Source: Pseudonocardia halophobica (GTDB lineage Bacteria > Actinomycetota > Actinomycetes > Mycobacteriales > Pseudonocardiaceae). Taken from it: a DNA stretch of 64,000 bases. Positions 8,719 to 16,428 of the stretch are shown here, piece after piece. Every line of letters starts with the position of its first letter. Within the stretch, counting starts at the first letter, position 1. The translations under genes and the position numbers were made by a program. A model generated the notes under the pieces. The model was not told the origin of the DNA. It saw nothing but the letters and a program-made list of their open reading frames with translations, and searched no databases. The stretch is taken from assembly GCF_027922425.1 (NCBI RefSeq), contig NZ_BSFQ01000041.1:1-64000 (forward strand), read 5' to 3'.

Positions 8719-10391
8719 CGGTCACGTCGGGCGGGAGCGTGCGGGCCGAGCCCACCGCCGCCCTCACCGCGCCCGGGGCGGAGTTCGCGCTGGTCGACAC
8801 CGAGGTCCGCGGGATTCCGTGGCGGGTCTACGAGCGGGGCCCGCACACCCTGCGGGAGCTGTTCGAGATCGGCCGGACCTGGGGCGACCGGGTCTTCACC
8901 GTGTACCGGGACGAGCACGTCACCTATGCCGAGCACGCCCGGACCGTCGCCGGGCTGGCCCGCCTGCTGCACGACGAGTACGGGCTGCGCCGGGGCGACC
9001 GGGTCGCCGTCACGATGCGGAACTACCCGGAGTGGGCGCCCTGGTTCTACGCCTGCGCGGTGTCCGGGCTGGTGTTCGTGCCGCTCAACGCCTGGTGGAC
9101 CGGGCCCGAGCTGCGCTACGCCCTCGACAACTGCGAGGCCCGGCTCGTCGTGGCGGACGGGGAGCGGGCGGCGATCCTCGAGGGCATCGACCTCCCGATG
9201 ATCGAGGTCCGGGGCGAAGGCCGGGGTCGGCCGTGGGCCGAGGTGCTGGCCGCGCTGGACCGCGACGCCGCGCTCCCCGACGTCACCATCGACCCCGACG
9301 ACGACGCCACGATCCTCTACACCTCCGGCACCACCGGGAAGCCGAAGGGCGCGGTCGGGACGCACCGCAACCACTGCACGAACATCCTCAACACGCTGCT
9401 CGGCGCCCGGGTCGCGGCGATCGTCGCGAACGGCGGGACCCCGCCGGAGCCGGACCCGGCGGCGCCGCAGCCGGGCGCGCTGTGCACGTTCCCGCTGTTC
9501 CACATCGCCGGGATCACCAGCCTGACCTACACCCCGCTGACCGGCGGGAAGCTCGTCACGCAGTACCGCTGGGACCCGGTCGAGGCGCTCGAGCTGGTCC
9601 GCCGCGAGGCGCTCACCGGTGTGTCGGGGGTGCCGACGGTCGGGCGGCAGCTGGTCGAGCAGGCCGCGCGCGAGGGCGGCGGGCTGCAGACGCTGGCCGC
9701 GCTCAGCATGGGCGGGGCGCCGATCCCGCCGGACCTCATCGGGCTGATCGACACCCAGTTCGCCTCGGTGGTGTCCCCGGCGAACGGCTACGGGCTCACC
9801 GAGACCACCAGCGCCGTCGTCTCCAACACCGGGCTGGACTACGTGACCCACCCGGACAGCGTCGGCCGGCTCGCCCCGGGCGCCGACATCCGCGTCGTCG
9901 ACCCCGCGACCGGGGAGGACGCCGAGCCGGAGGGGGTGGGCGAGCTCTGGTTCCGCGGGCCCAACGTGGTGCGCGGGTACTGGAACAACCCCGAGGGCAC
10001 GGCCGCGGCCTTCACCGACGGCTGGTTCCACACCGGTGACCTGGGGTTCTTCCGCGACGGCTGGGTGTACGTCGTGGACCGGATGAAGGACGTCGTCATC
10101 CGGGGCGGCGAGAACATCTACTGCGCGGAGGTCGAGGCCGCGCTGTTCGAGCACCCGGCGGTGGCCGACGTGGCGATCGTCGGGATCCCGCACGAGCGGC
10201 TCGGCGAGCAGGCCGTGGCCGTGGTCAACACCCGGGTCGAGGTCACCGCCGCGGAGCTGCAGCAGCACGTCCGCGAGCGGCTGGCCGAGTTCAAGGTGCC
10301 CGAGCACGTCGTGTTCCGCGCGGAGCCGCTGCCGCGCACACCCAGCGGCAAGGTCCTGAAGCGCGAGCTGCGCACGGAGGTGCAGGCATGA
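8715..10391 (+). CDS. acyl-CoA synthetase (AMP-dependent ligase)
   Basis: A 558-residue adenylating acyl-CoA ligase. Core motifs are LYTSGTTGKPKG (about residues 200-212), YGLTETT near 362, the hinge TGDLGFFRDG and VDRMKDVVIRGGENIY near 455-470, and the catalytic lysine in TPSGKVLKRE (about 545). About 30 N-terminal residues precede the usual family start, but the ATG overlaps the SMP-30 stop as ATGA, which supports it. It is only distantly similar to the ligase at 6141, so the two probably activate different intermediates. The gene is translationally coupled to the downstream crotonase. Confidence 0.9.
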   Translation: MTVTSGGSVRAEPTAALTAPGAEFALVDTEVRGIPWRVYERGPHTLRELFEIGRTWGDRVFTVYRDEHVTYAEHARTVAGLARLLHDEYGLRRGDRVAVTMRNYPEWAPWFYACAVSGLVFVPLNAWWTGPELRYALDNCEARLVVADGERAAILEGIDLPMIEVRGEGRGRPWAEVLAALDRDAALPDVTIDPDDDATILYTSGTTGKPKGAVGTHRNHCTNILNTLLGARVAAIVANGGTPPEPDPAAPQPGALCTFPLFHIAGITSLTYTPLTGGKLVTQYRWDPVEALELVRREALTGVSGVPTVGRQLVEQAAREGGGLQTLAALSMGGAPIPPDLIGLIDTQFASVVSPANGYGLTETTSAVVSNTGLDYVTHPDSVGRLAPGADIRVVDPATGEDAEPEGVGELWFRGPNVVRGYWNNPEGTAAAFTDGWFHTGDLGFFRDGWVYVVDRMKDVVIRGGENIYCAEVEAALFEHPAVADVAIVGIPHERLGEQAVAVVNTRVEVTAAELQQHVRERLAEFKVPEHVVFRAEPLPRTPSGKVLKRELRTEVQA

Positions 10392-11179
10392 CCGCGAGCC
10401 CGGGGACGGCGCTCACCGACATCCGGTACGAGGAGGACGGGCACGTCGGCGTGCTCACGATCGCCCGGCCGGAGGTGCACAACGCCCTGCGCCGCAGGAC
10501 GTACGACGAGCTGGAGGACCTCGTCCGCACCACCACCGCCCGGGTCCTGGTGATCACCGGCGAGGGCCGCTCCTTCTGCTCGGGCGACGACGTCCGCGAG
10601 CTGATGGGCGGGGGCGACCCGGAGAAGCGCCCACCCCGGCCCGCCCCGCGGCTGACCCCCGCGGCCGGCGCGCTGCTCACGTCGAACGTCCCGGTGATCG
10701 CCGCCGTCAACGGCGCGGCGGTCGGCTGGGGCATGGAGCTGGCGCTGATGGCGGACTTCCGGGTCGCGGCGCGGCGCGCGAAGTTCGGCGAGCTGTTCGT
10801 CAAGCGCGGGCTGTGCAGCGACGTCGCCGGCATCGCGCGGCTCGCCCAGCTCGTCGGCCGGGAGAAGGCGGCGGAACTGCTGTTCACCGGCGAGATCATC
10901 GACGCCGAGGAGGCCGGCCGGATCGGGCTGGTCGGGCGCGTCGTCGACGACGAGCAGCTGCTGCCCACCGCGCTGGAGCTGGCCGGGCGGATCGCGGCGA
11001 ACCCGCCGCTGGCCGTCGGCGCGCTGAAGGCGGGGCTGCGGGAGGCGCTCGACCCGGACTGGTCCGACCTGGGCCGCTGGGTCAACACGCGGCTGGGCGA
11101 GCTGTTCGCCACCGAGGACCACCGCGAGGGCGTGCGGTCCTTCCTGGAGAAGCGGGAGCCGAGGTACGTGGGGCGATGA
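10388..11179 (+). CDS. enoyl-CoA hydratase/isomerase family protein
   Basis: A 263-residue crotonase. The first oxyanion-hole segment is SFCSGDDVREL (about residues 59-69), where the usual AGAD is SGDD. The second is VNGAAVGWGMELALMADFRV. The C-terminus FLEKREPRYVGR is typical. It overlaps both its upstream ligase and its downstream kinase by four bases, forming a coupled lactonase-ligase-crotonase-kinase set. Reaction type (hydration, isomerisation or hydrolysis) is not resolved by motif alone. Confidence 0.88.
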   Translation: MTASPGTALTDIRYEEDGHVGVLTIARPEVHNALRRRTYDELEDLVRTTTARVLVITGEGRSFCSGDDVRELMGGGDPEKRPPRPAPRLTPAAGALLTSNVPVIAAVNGAAVGWGMELALMADFRVAARRAKFGELFVKRGLCSDVAGIARLAQLVGREKAAELLFTGEIIDAEEAGRIGLVGRVVDDEQLLPTALELAGRIAANPPLAVGALKAGLREALDPDWSDLGRWVNTRLGELFATEDHREGVRSFLEKREPRYVGR

Positions 11180-12225
11180 CGAGTTCGACGACGATGGCCG
11201 GCCTCGACGCGGCAGCCGTCGAGGCATGGCTGGCCGGGCAGGTCGACGGGTTCGCCGGCCCGGCACGGTTCACGTTGGTCGCGGGCGGGCGGTCCAACCT
11301 GACCTACCGGATCGACGACGCCGCGGGACACGCCTACGCGCTGCGCCGCCCACCCCTCGGAGGCGTGCTCAGCACCGCGCACGACATGAGCCGGGAGTGG
11401 CGGTTCATCTCCGCGATGGCGCCCACCGCGGTCCCGGTGGCGCCGCCGCGCGCGTACTGCGCCGATCCGGCGGTCACCGGCGCGGAGTTCTACGTCATGG
11501 ACTTCGTGGAGGGCACCGTCCTCGCCGACCCCGCGGCCGCGGAGTCGCTGGCGCCCGCGGCGCGCGCCCGGGCGGGTGAGCACGTCGTCGAGGTGCTGGC
11601 GGCGCTGCACGCCCTGGATCCCGACGCGGTCGGGCTGGAGGGCTCGCGGAAGGGGTTCGCCGAGCGCCAGCTCGCACGCTGGCACCAGCAGATCCGCAAC
11701 TCCGGGGTCGAGGGCGCCGAGCTGGCGCTGCTCGACGAGATCCACGCCGCGCTCGCCGCGCACGTCCCGCCGCAGACCCGCGGCATCGTGCACGGCGACT
11801 TCCGGCCCGGGAACATGACCTTCGGCCCGGACGGGACGGTCCGGGCGGTCTTCGACTGGGAGCTGTCCACCCTCGGCGACCCGATGGCCGACCTCGGCTA
11901 CCTGGTCTCGCTGTGGCAGGAACCCGGCGACGAGCTGCCCGAGGGCGCCGACCCGGGGCCCACCACGGTCCCCGGCTTCCCGACGCGGGACGAGCTGGTC
12001 GACCGCTACGCCCGGACCACCGGCCGGGACGTGTCCGACCTGCCCTACTGGATCGCCTTCAACCGCTGGCGCTCGGCGTGCATCCTCGCCGGCGTGCAGG
12101 CCCGCTACCTCGCGGGCGTGATGGCCGACGACGGCTACGCGGACCAGGTCCGCGCCCGCGTCGCCACCGGCCGGCTGCTCGGCGAGTCTGCGAAGGAGGC
12201 GCTGGTCGCGGCCGGATTGGGGTGA
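11176..12225 (+). CDS. APH-family phosphotransferase (ACAD10/11 kinase-like)
   Basis: A 349-residue single-domain APH/choline-kinase-fold protein without the C-terminal extension of the paralogue at 4678. It shows the nucleotide loop VAGGRSNLTYRI (about residues 36-47), catalytic loop IVHGDFRPGNMTF (about 205-217), metal-binding FDWELSTLGDPMADLGYLVS, and the C-terminal WIAFNRWRSACILAGVQAR. This closely resembles the kinase part of human ACAD10/11 and Pseudomonas LvaA. These enzymes phosphorylate 4-hydroxyacyl-CoA before dehydrogenase-like phosphate elimination. Placement directly behind a crotonase and a ligase supports a CoA-ester substrate rather than an antibiotic. Confidence 0.82.
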   Translation: MTSSTTMAGLDAAAVEAWLAGQVDGFAGPARFTLVAGGRSNLTYRIDDAAGHAYALRRPPLGGVLSTAHDMSREWRFISAMAPTAVPVAPPRAYCADPAVTGAEFYVMDFVEGTVLADPAAAESLAPAARARAGEHVVEVLAALHALDPDAVGLEGSRKGFAERQLARWHQQIRNSGVEGAELALLDEIHAALAAHVPPQTRGIVHGDFRPGNMTFGPDGTVRAVFDWELSTLGDPMADLGYLVSLWQEPGDELPEGADPGPTTVPGFPTRDELVDRYARTTGRDVSDLPYWIAFNRWRSACILAGVQARYLAGVMADDGYADQVRARVATGRLLGESAKEALVAAGLG

Positions 12226-12226
12226 G

Positions 12227-12270
12227 CGAACGGCGCTCTCGCTCACACCTGGTGAGCGGAGCGCCGCTCG
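12227..12270. terminator. hairpin ending the catabolic operon
   Basis: CGAACGGCGCTCTCGCTCAC is followed after a five-base loop by GTGAGCGGAGCGCCGCTCG, giving a long imperfect stem immediately after the APH-kinase stop. There is no T-tract, as is common for terminators of high-GC actinomycetes. The left arm is almost the same as the stem found at 23882-23926. Confidence 0.6.
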
Positions 12271-12314
12271 TCATCCGCCCACGCCTGGTGGTTTGACCCG
12301 CGACACTGCCCGAC

Positions 12315-12605
12315 ATGGATACACCGGACGGCGGCCGGCTGCGGTTCGACGTGTACGGCCGCGCCGTGATCGAGGTCGAGCGGCGGGACGGGCGGTGGGT
12401 CGCCTCCTACGTGGGCGAGGGCCGCCGGCGCCCCGCCGAGGACGTGCGGCTCCCGCCGGAGGCGCCCGCGGAGTCCCTCGCCGACCACCTCGACGTGCTC
12501 TTCCACGAGTACGCCCGCCCCGGCACGAGCGTGCGCCGCGTCGGCTGGCACGCGGCCGACAGCGCGGCCGACAGCTCGACCGACAGCGGGCCGACAGGGG
12601 CCTGA
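12315..12605 (+). CDS. small hypothetical protein
   Basis: A 96-residue acidic protein that I do not recognise. It begins MDTPDGGRLRFDVYGRAVIE and reads like a short beta-rich fold (RFDVYGR, VIEVERR, WVASYVG), then a helix ending DHLDVLFHEYARPG, then a low-complexity Ala/Asp/Ser tail (residues about 80-93). No signal peptide or membrane segment is visible. It lies between the terminator hairpin at 12227-12270 and the acetyltransferase gene. Coding potential is supported by GC3-rich codon use and an upstream ATG; a Shine-Dalgarno sequence is weak. Confidence 0.55.
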   Translation: MDTPDGGRLRFDVYGRAVIEVERRDGRWVASYVGEGRRRPAEDVRLPPEAPAESLADHLDVLFHEYARPGTSVRRVGWHAADSAADSSTDSGPTGA

Positions 12606-12660
12606 CACCGGTCGCGTGGACCGTCGTCGCCGACCCACTCACCGAGCCGGGGGAGACCCG

Positions 12661-13278
12661 ATGACGACCGTCCAGCCCGACACCCTCCACGTCCGCCGCG
12701 CAGGGGAGGGCGAGCGCGCCGCCGTGGCCGCGACGCTCGCCGCAGCGTTCCGGGACGATCCCGTCTTCGCCTGGATCCACCCGGACCCGGTCGAGCGGGC
12801 GGACCGGACGCAGTTCTTCTTCGACCTCGCCGTCGAGGTGCTCGCGCAGCACGACGACACCTGGGCCGCCGGACCGGACGTCGCCGGCGCCGCCCTGTGG
12901 GTGCCGCACGGCAGCGCCCCGATGTCCGACGAGGAGGGCGAGGCGTTCGGGGGCGCGCTCGCGGAACGCGCCGGTGCCGACGCCGAACGGCTTCTCGCGC
13001 TGATGACCGTGATGGAGGAACACCACCCGCACGAGCCCCACGAGTACCTGTGGTTCGTCGGCGTCCGGCCGGGCCGGCAGGGCCTCGGCATCGGCAGCGC
13101 GACCATGGCGCCCGTCCTCGCCCGGGCCGACCGCGCCGGCCATCCGGCCTACCTGGAGGCGACGAGCGCCCGCAGCAAGGCCCTCTACGAGCGGCAGGGC
13201 TTCGTCGCCGCCACCCCGATCTCGGTCGCCGACAGCCCACCCCTCTGGCCCATGTGGCGCGACCCCCGCCCGACCTGA
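12661..13278 (+). CDS. GNAT-family N-acetyltransferase
   Basis: A 205-residue acetyltransferase that would move an acetyl group from acetyl-CoA to an amine. The acetyl-CoA binding motif A is LWFVGVRPGRQGLGIGSATM (about residues 121-140), with the R/Q-x-x-G-x-G signature. Motif B follows as YLEATSARSKALYERQGF. The ATG follows GGGGGAG. In-frame upstream sequence to 12616 is rejected because the ribosome site and family start fit 12661. Substrate unknown. It converges on the solute-binding operon, with a 40-bp palindrome between the stops. Confidence 0.85.
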   Translation: MTTVQPDTLHVRRAGEGERAAVAATLAAAFRDDPVFAWIHPDPVERADRTQFFFDLAVEVLAQHDDTWAAGPDVAGAALWVPHGSAPMSDEEGEAFGGALAERAGADAERLLALMTVMEEHHPHEPHEYLWFVGVRPGRQGLGIGSATMAPVLARADRAGHPAYLEATSARSKALYERQGFVAATPISVADSPPLWPMWRDPRPT

Positions 13279-13282
13279 CCCC

Positions 13283-13322
13283 GTGAGTGGCGATAGTCGC
13301 CATAGCGACTATCGCCACTCAC
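13283..13322. repeat. 40-bp palindrome, copy 1 (terminator-like dispersed repeat)
   Basis: Perfect 18-bp arms, left GTGAGTGGCGATAGTCGC at 13283-13300 and its exact complement at 13305-13322, separated by CATA. It lies between the convergent acetyltransferase and solute-binding genes. Near-copies are at 23828 and 53094, with a looser one at 50870. It probably acts as a bidirectional terminator, although no T-run follows. Confidence 0.75.
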
Positions 13323-13327
13323 GACGA

Positions 13328-14884
13328 TCAGGAGGCGGCCGCCTTGGCCACCCCGCGGAACTCGGGCCGGTCGGCGAGGAACGGGTGGTAGTCCAGCACG
13401 AGCGGGCCGGTCGCGATCGGGGGCGTGGGGAAGTAGAGGATCACCTCGAGCGCCTGCTCGACCACCGCGTTCATCATCCGGTGGAAGGCCGCGGCCCGGG
13501 TCGCCTCGTCGCTCGCCGCGACGACCTCCGCCTGCAGCCGTTCGAACTCGGGCGGGGCCGCGCCACCGGGGTTGTTGAAGCCGTCCGCGGTGTAGCGCAG
13601 GGCGGTGGTCTGGGCGGGGTCCGCCCGGCCGCCGCCCACGGACGGCAGGCCGTCGCCCTCCTCGCGCACGAAGAAGACGTCGGCGATCTGCGCGCTGTCC
13701 ATGATGCGGATGCGCATGTCGATTCCGACCGCGGCATAGAAGTCCTGCAGCGCCTCGGCGTGCCTGCCCTGGTCGCTGCCCGCGGACGCGAAGACCTCGA
13801 AGCTGAAACCGTTCGGGTAGCCGGCCTCCGCGAGCAGCCGCCGGGCCAGCGCCGGGTCGTAGGGGTAGGGATCCGGTCCGACGTCCGGCGAGTGCGCGAA
13901 GCTCCAGTCCGGCACCGGCTGCGCGGCGATCACGCCGAAGCCGCGGGCGAGCCCGTCGACGAGGGACTGCCGGTCCACCGCGTGCCAGAGGGCGCGGCGC
14001 ACCCGGACGTCCGCGAAGAAGGGTCGCGCCCGGTTGGGCTGCAGGTAGTAGAAGTTGTTCGTGCGGCCCGCGGCCACGGCGATGCCCGCTCCCTGCGCCT
14101 CGGCGACCTGGTCCGGCGACAGGACGGTGGCGTCGATCTCGCCGGTGCGCAGGGCGTTGAGCCGGGTCACCGCGTCGGTGTAGATCAGCATGTCGATCCC
14201 GGCCACCCGTACGGCGTCGGGGTCCCAGTAGCCCTCCGCAGGCCGGTAGGTGACGCTCGCCCCCGGCCGGTAGGCGGTCACGCGGTACATACCCGCGCCG
14301 ACCGGGGCCTGGTCGAGGTCGGGGTTGTCGAACGCCGCCGGGCTGACCATGGCGCCCGCCCGGTCGGAGAGGATCAACGGCAGGGCGGCGTTGGGCGCGG
14401 TGAGCCGCAGCCGGACCCGGAGCGGCCCGTCGACCTCGACCGCGGCGATGCTCGCGAGCTCGGCCCGGACCGCGGAGGCCTGCACGGTCTTGGCCCGCTC
14501 GATGTTGACCTTGACCGCGGCGGCGTCGAAGGGCGTGCCGTCGTGGAACCGCACGCCTTCGCGCAGGTCCAGCTCGAGCGTGCGTCCGTCGTCCGTGGCG
14601 CGCCAGGCCGTCGCGAGCCCCGGGACGGCCCGGCCCTCGGTGTCGGTGTGCACGAGCCGGTCGTAGGTGAGGAACAGCAGCGTGTTGTCCGTGCTCGACG
14701 AGGCGCGGTGCGGGTCGAAGCGGCTCACGCCGATGGTGTTGGCGTAGCGGAACACGGCGCCGGGATCGGCGGGGCCCGCGGCGGGCCGCGAGGCGCCCGA
14801 GGAGCCGATCGGGGCGCAGGCGGCCAGCAGCGGGAGCGCGACGGCGCCCGCCAGCACCGACCGCCGCGACAGCTGTGCCGTCAC
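13328..14884 (-). CDS. ABC transporter substrate-binding lipoprotein, family 5 (paralogue 1)
   Basis: A 518-residue extracytoplasmic solute-binding protein (SBP_bac_5, dipeptide/oligopeptide/nickel type). It begins with a twin-arginine-like SRRSVLAGAVALPLLAAC, ending in a lipobox, so it should be anchored outside the membrane. Conserved family segments include YANTIGVSRFDPHRAS, TYDRLVHTDTEGRAVPGLA and VRFHDGTPFDAAAVKVNIER. The GTG start overlaps the stop of paralogue 2 by four bases (GTGA), and this start puts the signal peptide exactly at the N-terminus. A much longer frame open to 16300 runs through the neighbouring gene out of phase and is a shadow. It is the last gene of the four-SBP operon. 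Ligand unknown. Confidence 0.92.
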   Translation of the reverse strand: MTAQLSRRSVLAGAVALPLLAACAPIGSSGASRPAAGPADPGAVFRYANTIGVSRFDPHRASSSTDNTLLFLTYDRLVHTDTEGRAVPGLATAWRATDDGRTLELDLREGVRFHDGTPFDAAAVKVNIERAKTVQASAVRAELASIAAVEVDGPLRVRLRLTAPNAALPLILSDRAGAMVSPAAFDNPDLDQAPVGAGMYRVTAYRPGASVTYRPAEGYWDPDAVRVAGIDMLIYTDAVTRLNALRTGEIDATVLSPDQVAEAQGAGIAVAAGRTNNFYYLQPNRARPFFADVRVRRALWHAVDRQSLVDGLARGFGVIAAQPVPDWSFAHSPDVGPDPYPYDPALARRLLAEAGYPNGFSFEVFASAGSDQGRHAEALQDFYAAVGIDMRIRIMDSAQIADVFFVREEGDGLPSVGGGRADPAQTTALRYTADGFNNPGGAAPPEFERLQAEVVAASDEATRAAAFHRMMNAVVEQALEVILYFPTPPIATGPLVLDYHPFLADRPEFRGVAKAAAS

Positions 14885-16428
14885 TGGGCCGCCGCCTTGG
14901 CGACCCCGCGGAACTCCGGCCGGTCGGCGAGACCGGGGTGGAAGTCCAGGACCTGCGGCGACAGCGCCACCGGCGGCGTCGCGTAGTAGAGGATCACCTC
15001 GAAGGCCTGGTCGACGAACTCGCGCATCTGGGCGTGCAGGGCGTCGGCGCGGGCGGCCGGGTCGACGGTGCGCAGCACGGTCTCCTGCAGGCGTTGCATC
15101 TCCGGGGTGGTGTGGCCGCCGGGGTTGTTGAAGCCGTCCGGCAGGTACCGCAGCCCGGTCGTCTGGGCGGGGTCCGGGCGGCCGCCACCCGGGCCGAGCA
15201 GGAGGTCGCCCTGCTTGCGCACGAAGAACTCGTCGGTGATCTGCGCGCCCTCGAGCACCCGGCTCGTCATCGTGATCCCGACGGCCGCCAGGTCGGCCTG
15301 GATGGCCTCCGCGACCCGCTGGACGTCCGGACTGGTCGAGACGAGCGCCTCGAACGTGAACCCGCCCGCCAGGCCCGCCTCGGCCAGCAGCTGCCGCGCC
15401 TTCGCGGGGTCGTACGGGTACGGGTCGGGGCCGATCGACGGGTCGTGGCCGGGACTCCACTCCGGCAGCGGCTGGGCGGACAGCTCGCCGTAGCCGCGGG
15501 CGAGCACGTCGACCAGGGCCTGCCGGTTGATCGCGTGCCAAATCGCCCGCCGCACCCGGACGTCGCCGAACGCCGAGCGGGTCCGGTTCGGCTGGAAGTA
15601 CCAGAAGTTGCTGGTCCGGCCCGGCTCGACGCGGACGCCCCCGGCCTGCGCCTCGGCGACCTGCTCCGGCGAGAGGACGGCCCCGTCGATCTGCCCGCCG
15701 CGCAGGGCGTTGAGCCGGGTGACGGAGTCGCTGTAGATCGGCATGTCGATCCCGGCGACCCGCACCGCCGCGGGGTCCCAGTAGTTCTGCGCCGCGCGGT
15801 ACTCGATGCGCGCCCCGGGCTGGTAGGCGGTGACCCGGAACATGCCGGCGCCGACCGGGTTCTGGTCGAGGTCGGGGTTGTCGAAGGCGGCGGGGCTGAT
15901 CATCGCCCCGGCCCGGTCGGAGAGCACCAGCGGCAGCGACGCCGTGGGCGCGGTGAGCACGAACCGGACCCGGTCCGGCGCGAGCACCTCGACCGAGCGG
16001 ACCGGCCGCAGCTCGGGCGCGACGGCGCTGCCGGTCACGGTCTTGGCCCGCTCGATGTTGGCCTTGACCGCCGCCGCGTCGAACGGGGTGCCGTCGTGGA
16101 ACGTAACGCCCTGCCGCAGGGTCATGTCCATGGTGGTCCCGTCCGGGCCGAACTCCCAGGCGGTGGCCAACCCGGGCACGGCCCGGCCGTCCGCGTCCGT
16201 GTGGACGAGCCGGTCGTAGGTCAGGAACAGGTGGGTGTTGTCGTTGCTGGAGCTGGCCCGGTGTGGGTCGAACCGGCTGAGCCCCACGGCGTTGGCCCAC
16301 CGGAAGATCGCGGTCGGGTCGGCGGGCCCCGAGGCCTGCTCGGCCCCGCCGCCGGCCGGGGAGATCGGGGCGCAGGCCGCAACCAGCACAAGCAGCAGTG
16401 CGGCGCCGAGGGCGCGGACCGTCCTCAT
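14881..16428 (-). CDS. ABC transporter substrate-binding lipoprotein, family 5 (paralogue 2)
   Basis: A 515-residue family-5 solute-binding lipoprotein. The signal peptide is MRTVRALGAALLLVLVAAC, with a lipobox Cys at residue 19. The mature protein starts with a Gly/Ala-rich linker, then WANAVGLSRFDPHRASSSND and TYDRLVHTDADGRAVPGLA, closely matching paralogue 1. It is the most similar partner of paralogue 1 in the array. It overlaps both neighbours by four bases, so all four SBP genes are likely made from one transcript. No permease gene lies on this strand; the divergent permeases at 19970 are the presumed partners. Confidence 0.93.
   Translation of the reverse strand: MRTVRALGAALLLVLVAACAPISPAGGGAEQASGPADPTAIFRWANAVGLSRFDPHRASSSNDNTHLFLTYDRLVHTDADGRAVPGLATAWEFGPDGTTMDMTLRQGVTFHDGTPFDAAAVKANIERAKTVTGSAVAPELRPVRSVEVLAPDRVRFVLTAPTASLPLVLSDRAGAMISPAAFDNPDLDQNPVGAGMFRVTAYQPGARIEYRAAQNYWDPAAVRVAGIDMPIYSDSVTRLNALRGGQIDGAVLSPEQVAEAQAGGVRVEPGRTSNFWYFQPNRTRSAFGDVRVRRAIWHAINRQALVDVLARGYGELSAQPLPEWSPGHDPSIGPDPYPYDPAKARQLLAEAGLAGGFTFEALVSTSPDVQRVAEAIQADLAAVGITMTSRVLEGAQITDEFFVRKQGDLLLGPGGGRPDPAQTTGLRYLPDGFNNPGGHTTPEMQRLQETVLRTVDPAARADALHAQMREFVDQAFEVILYYATPPVALSPQVLDFHPGLADRPEFRGVAKAAAQ

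Noticed and set aside
4678..12225. Aminoglycoside resistance genes (two APH-fold proteins)
   Set aside because: Both sit inside a CoA-ester catabolic operon and match the ACAD10/11-type kinase subgroup by motif context; no resistance context.
13328..16300. A 990-codon minus-strand frame suggesting a fused double binding protein
   Set aside because: Only the last 518 codons from GTG 14884 give a signal peptide and SBP homology; the upstream half is paralogue 2 read out of frame.
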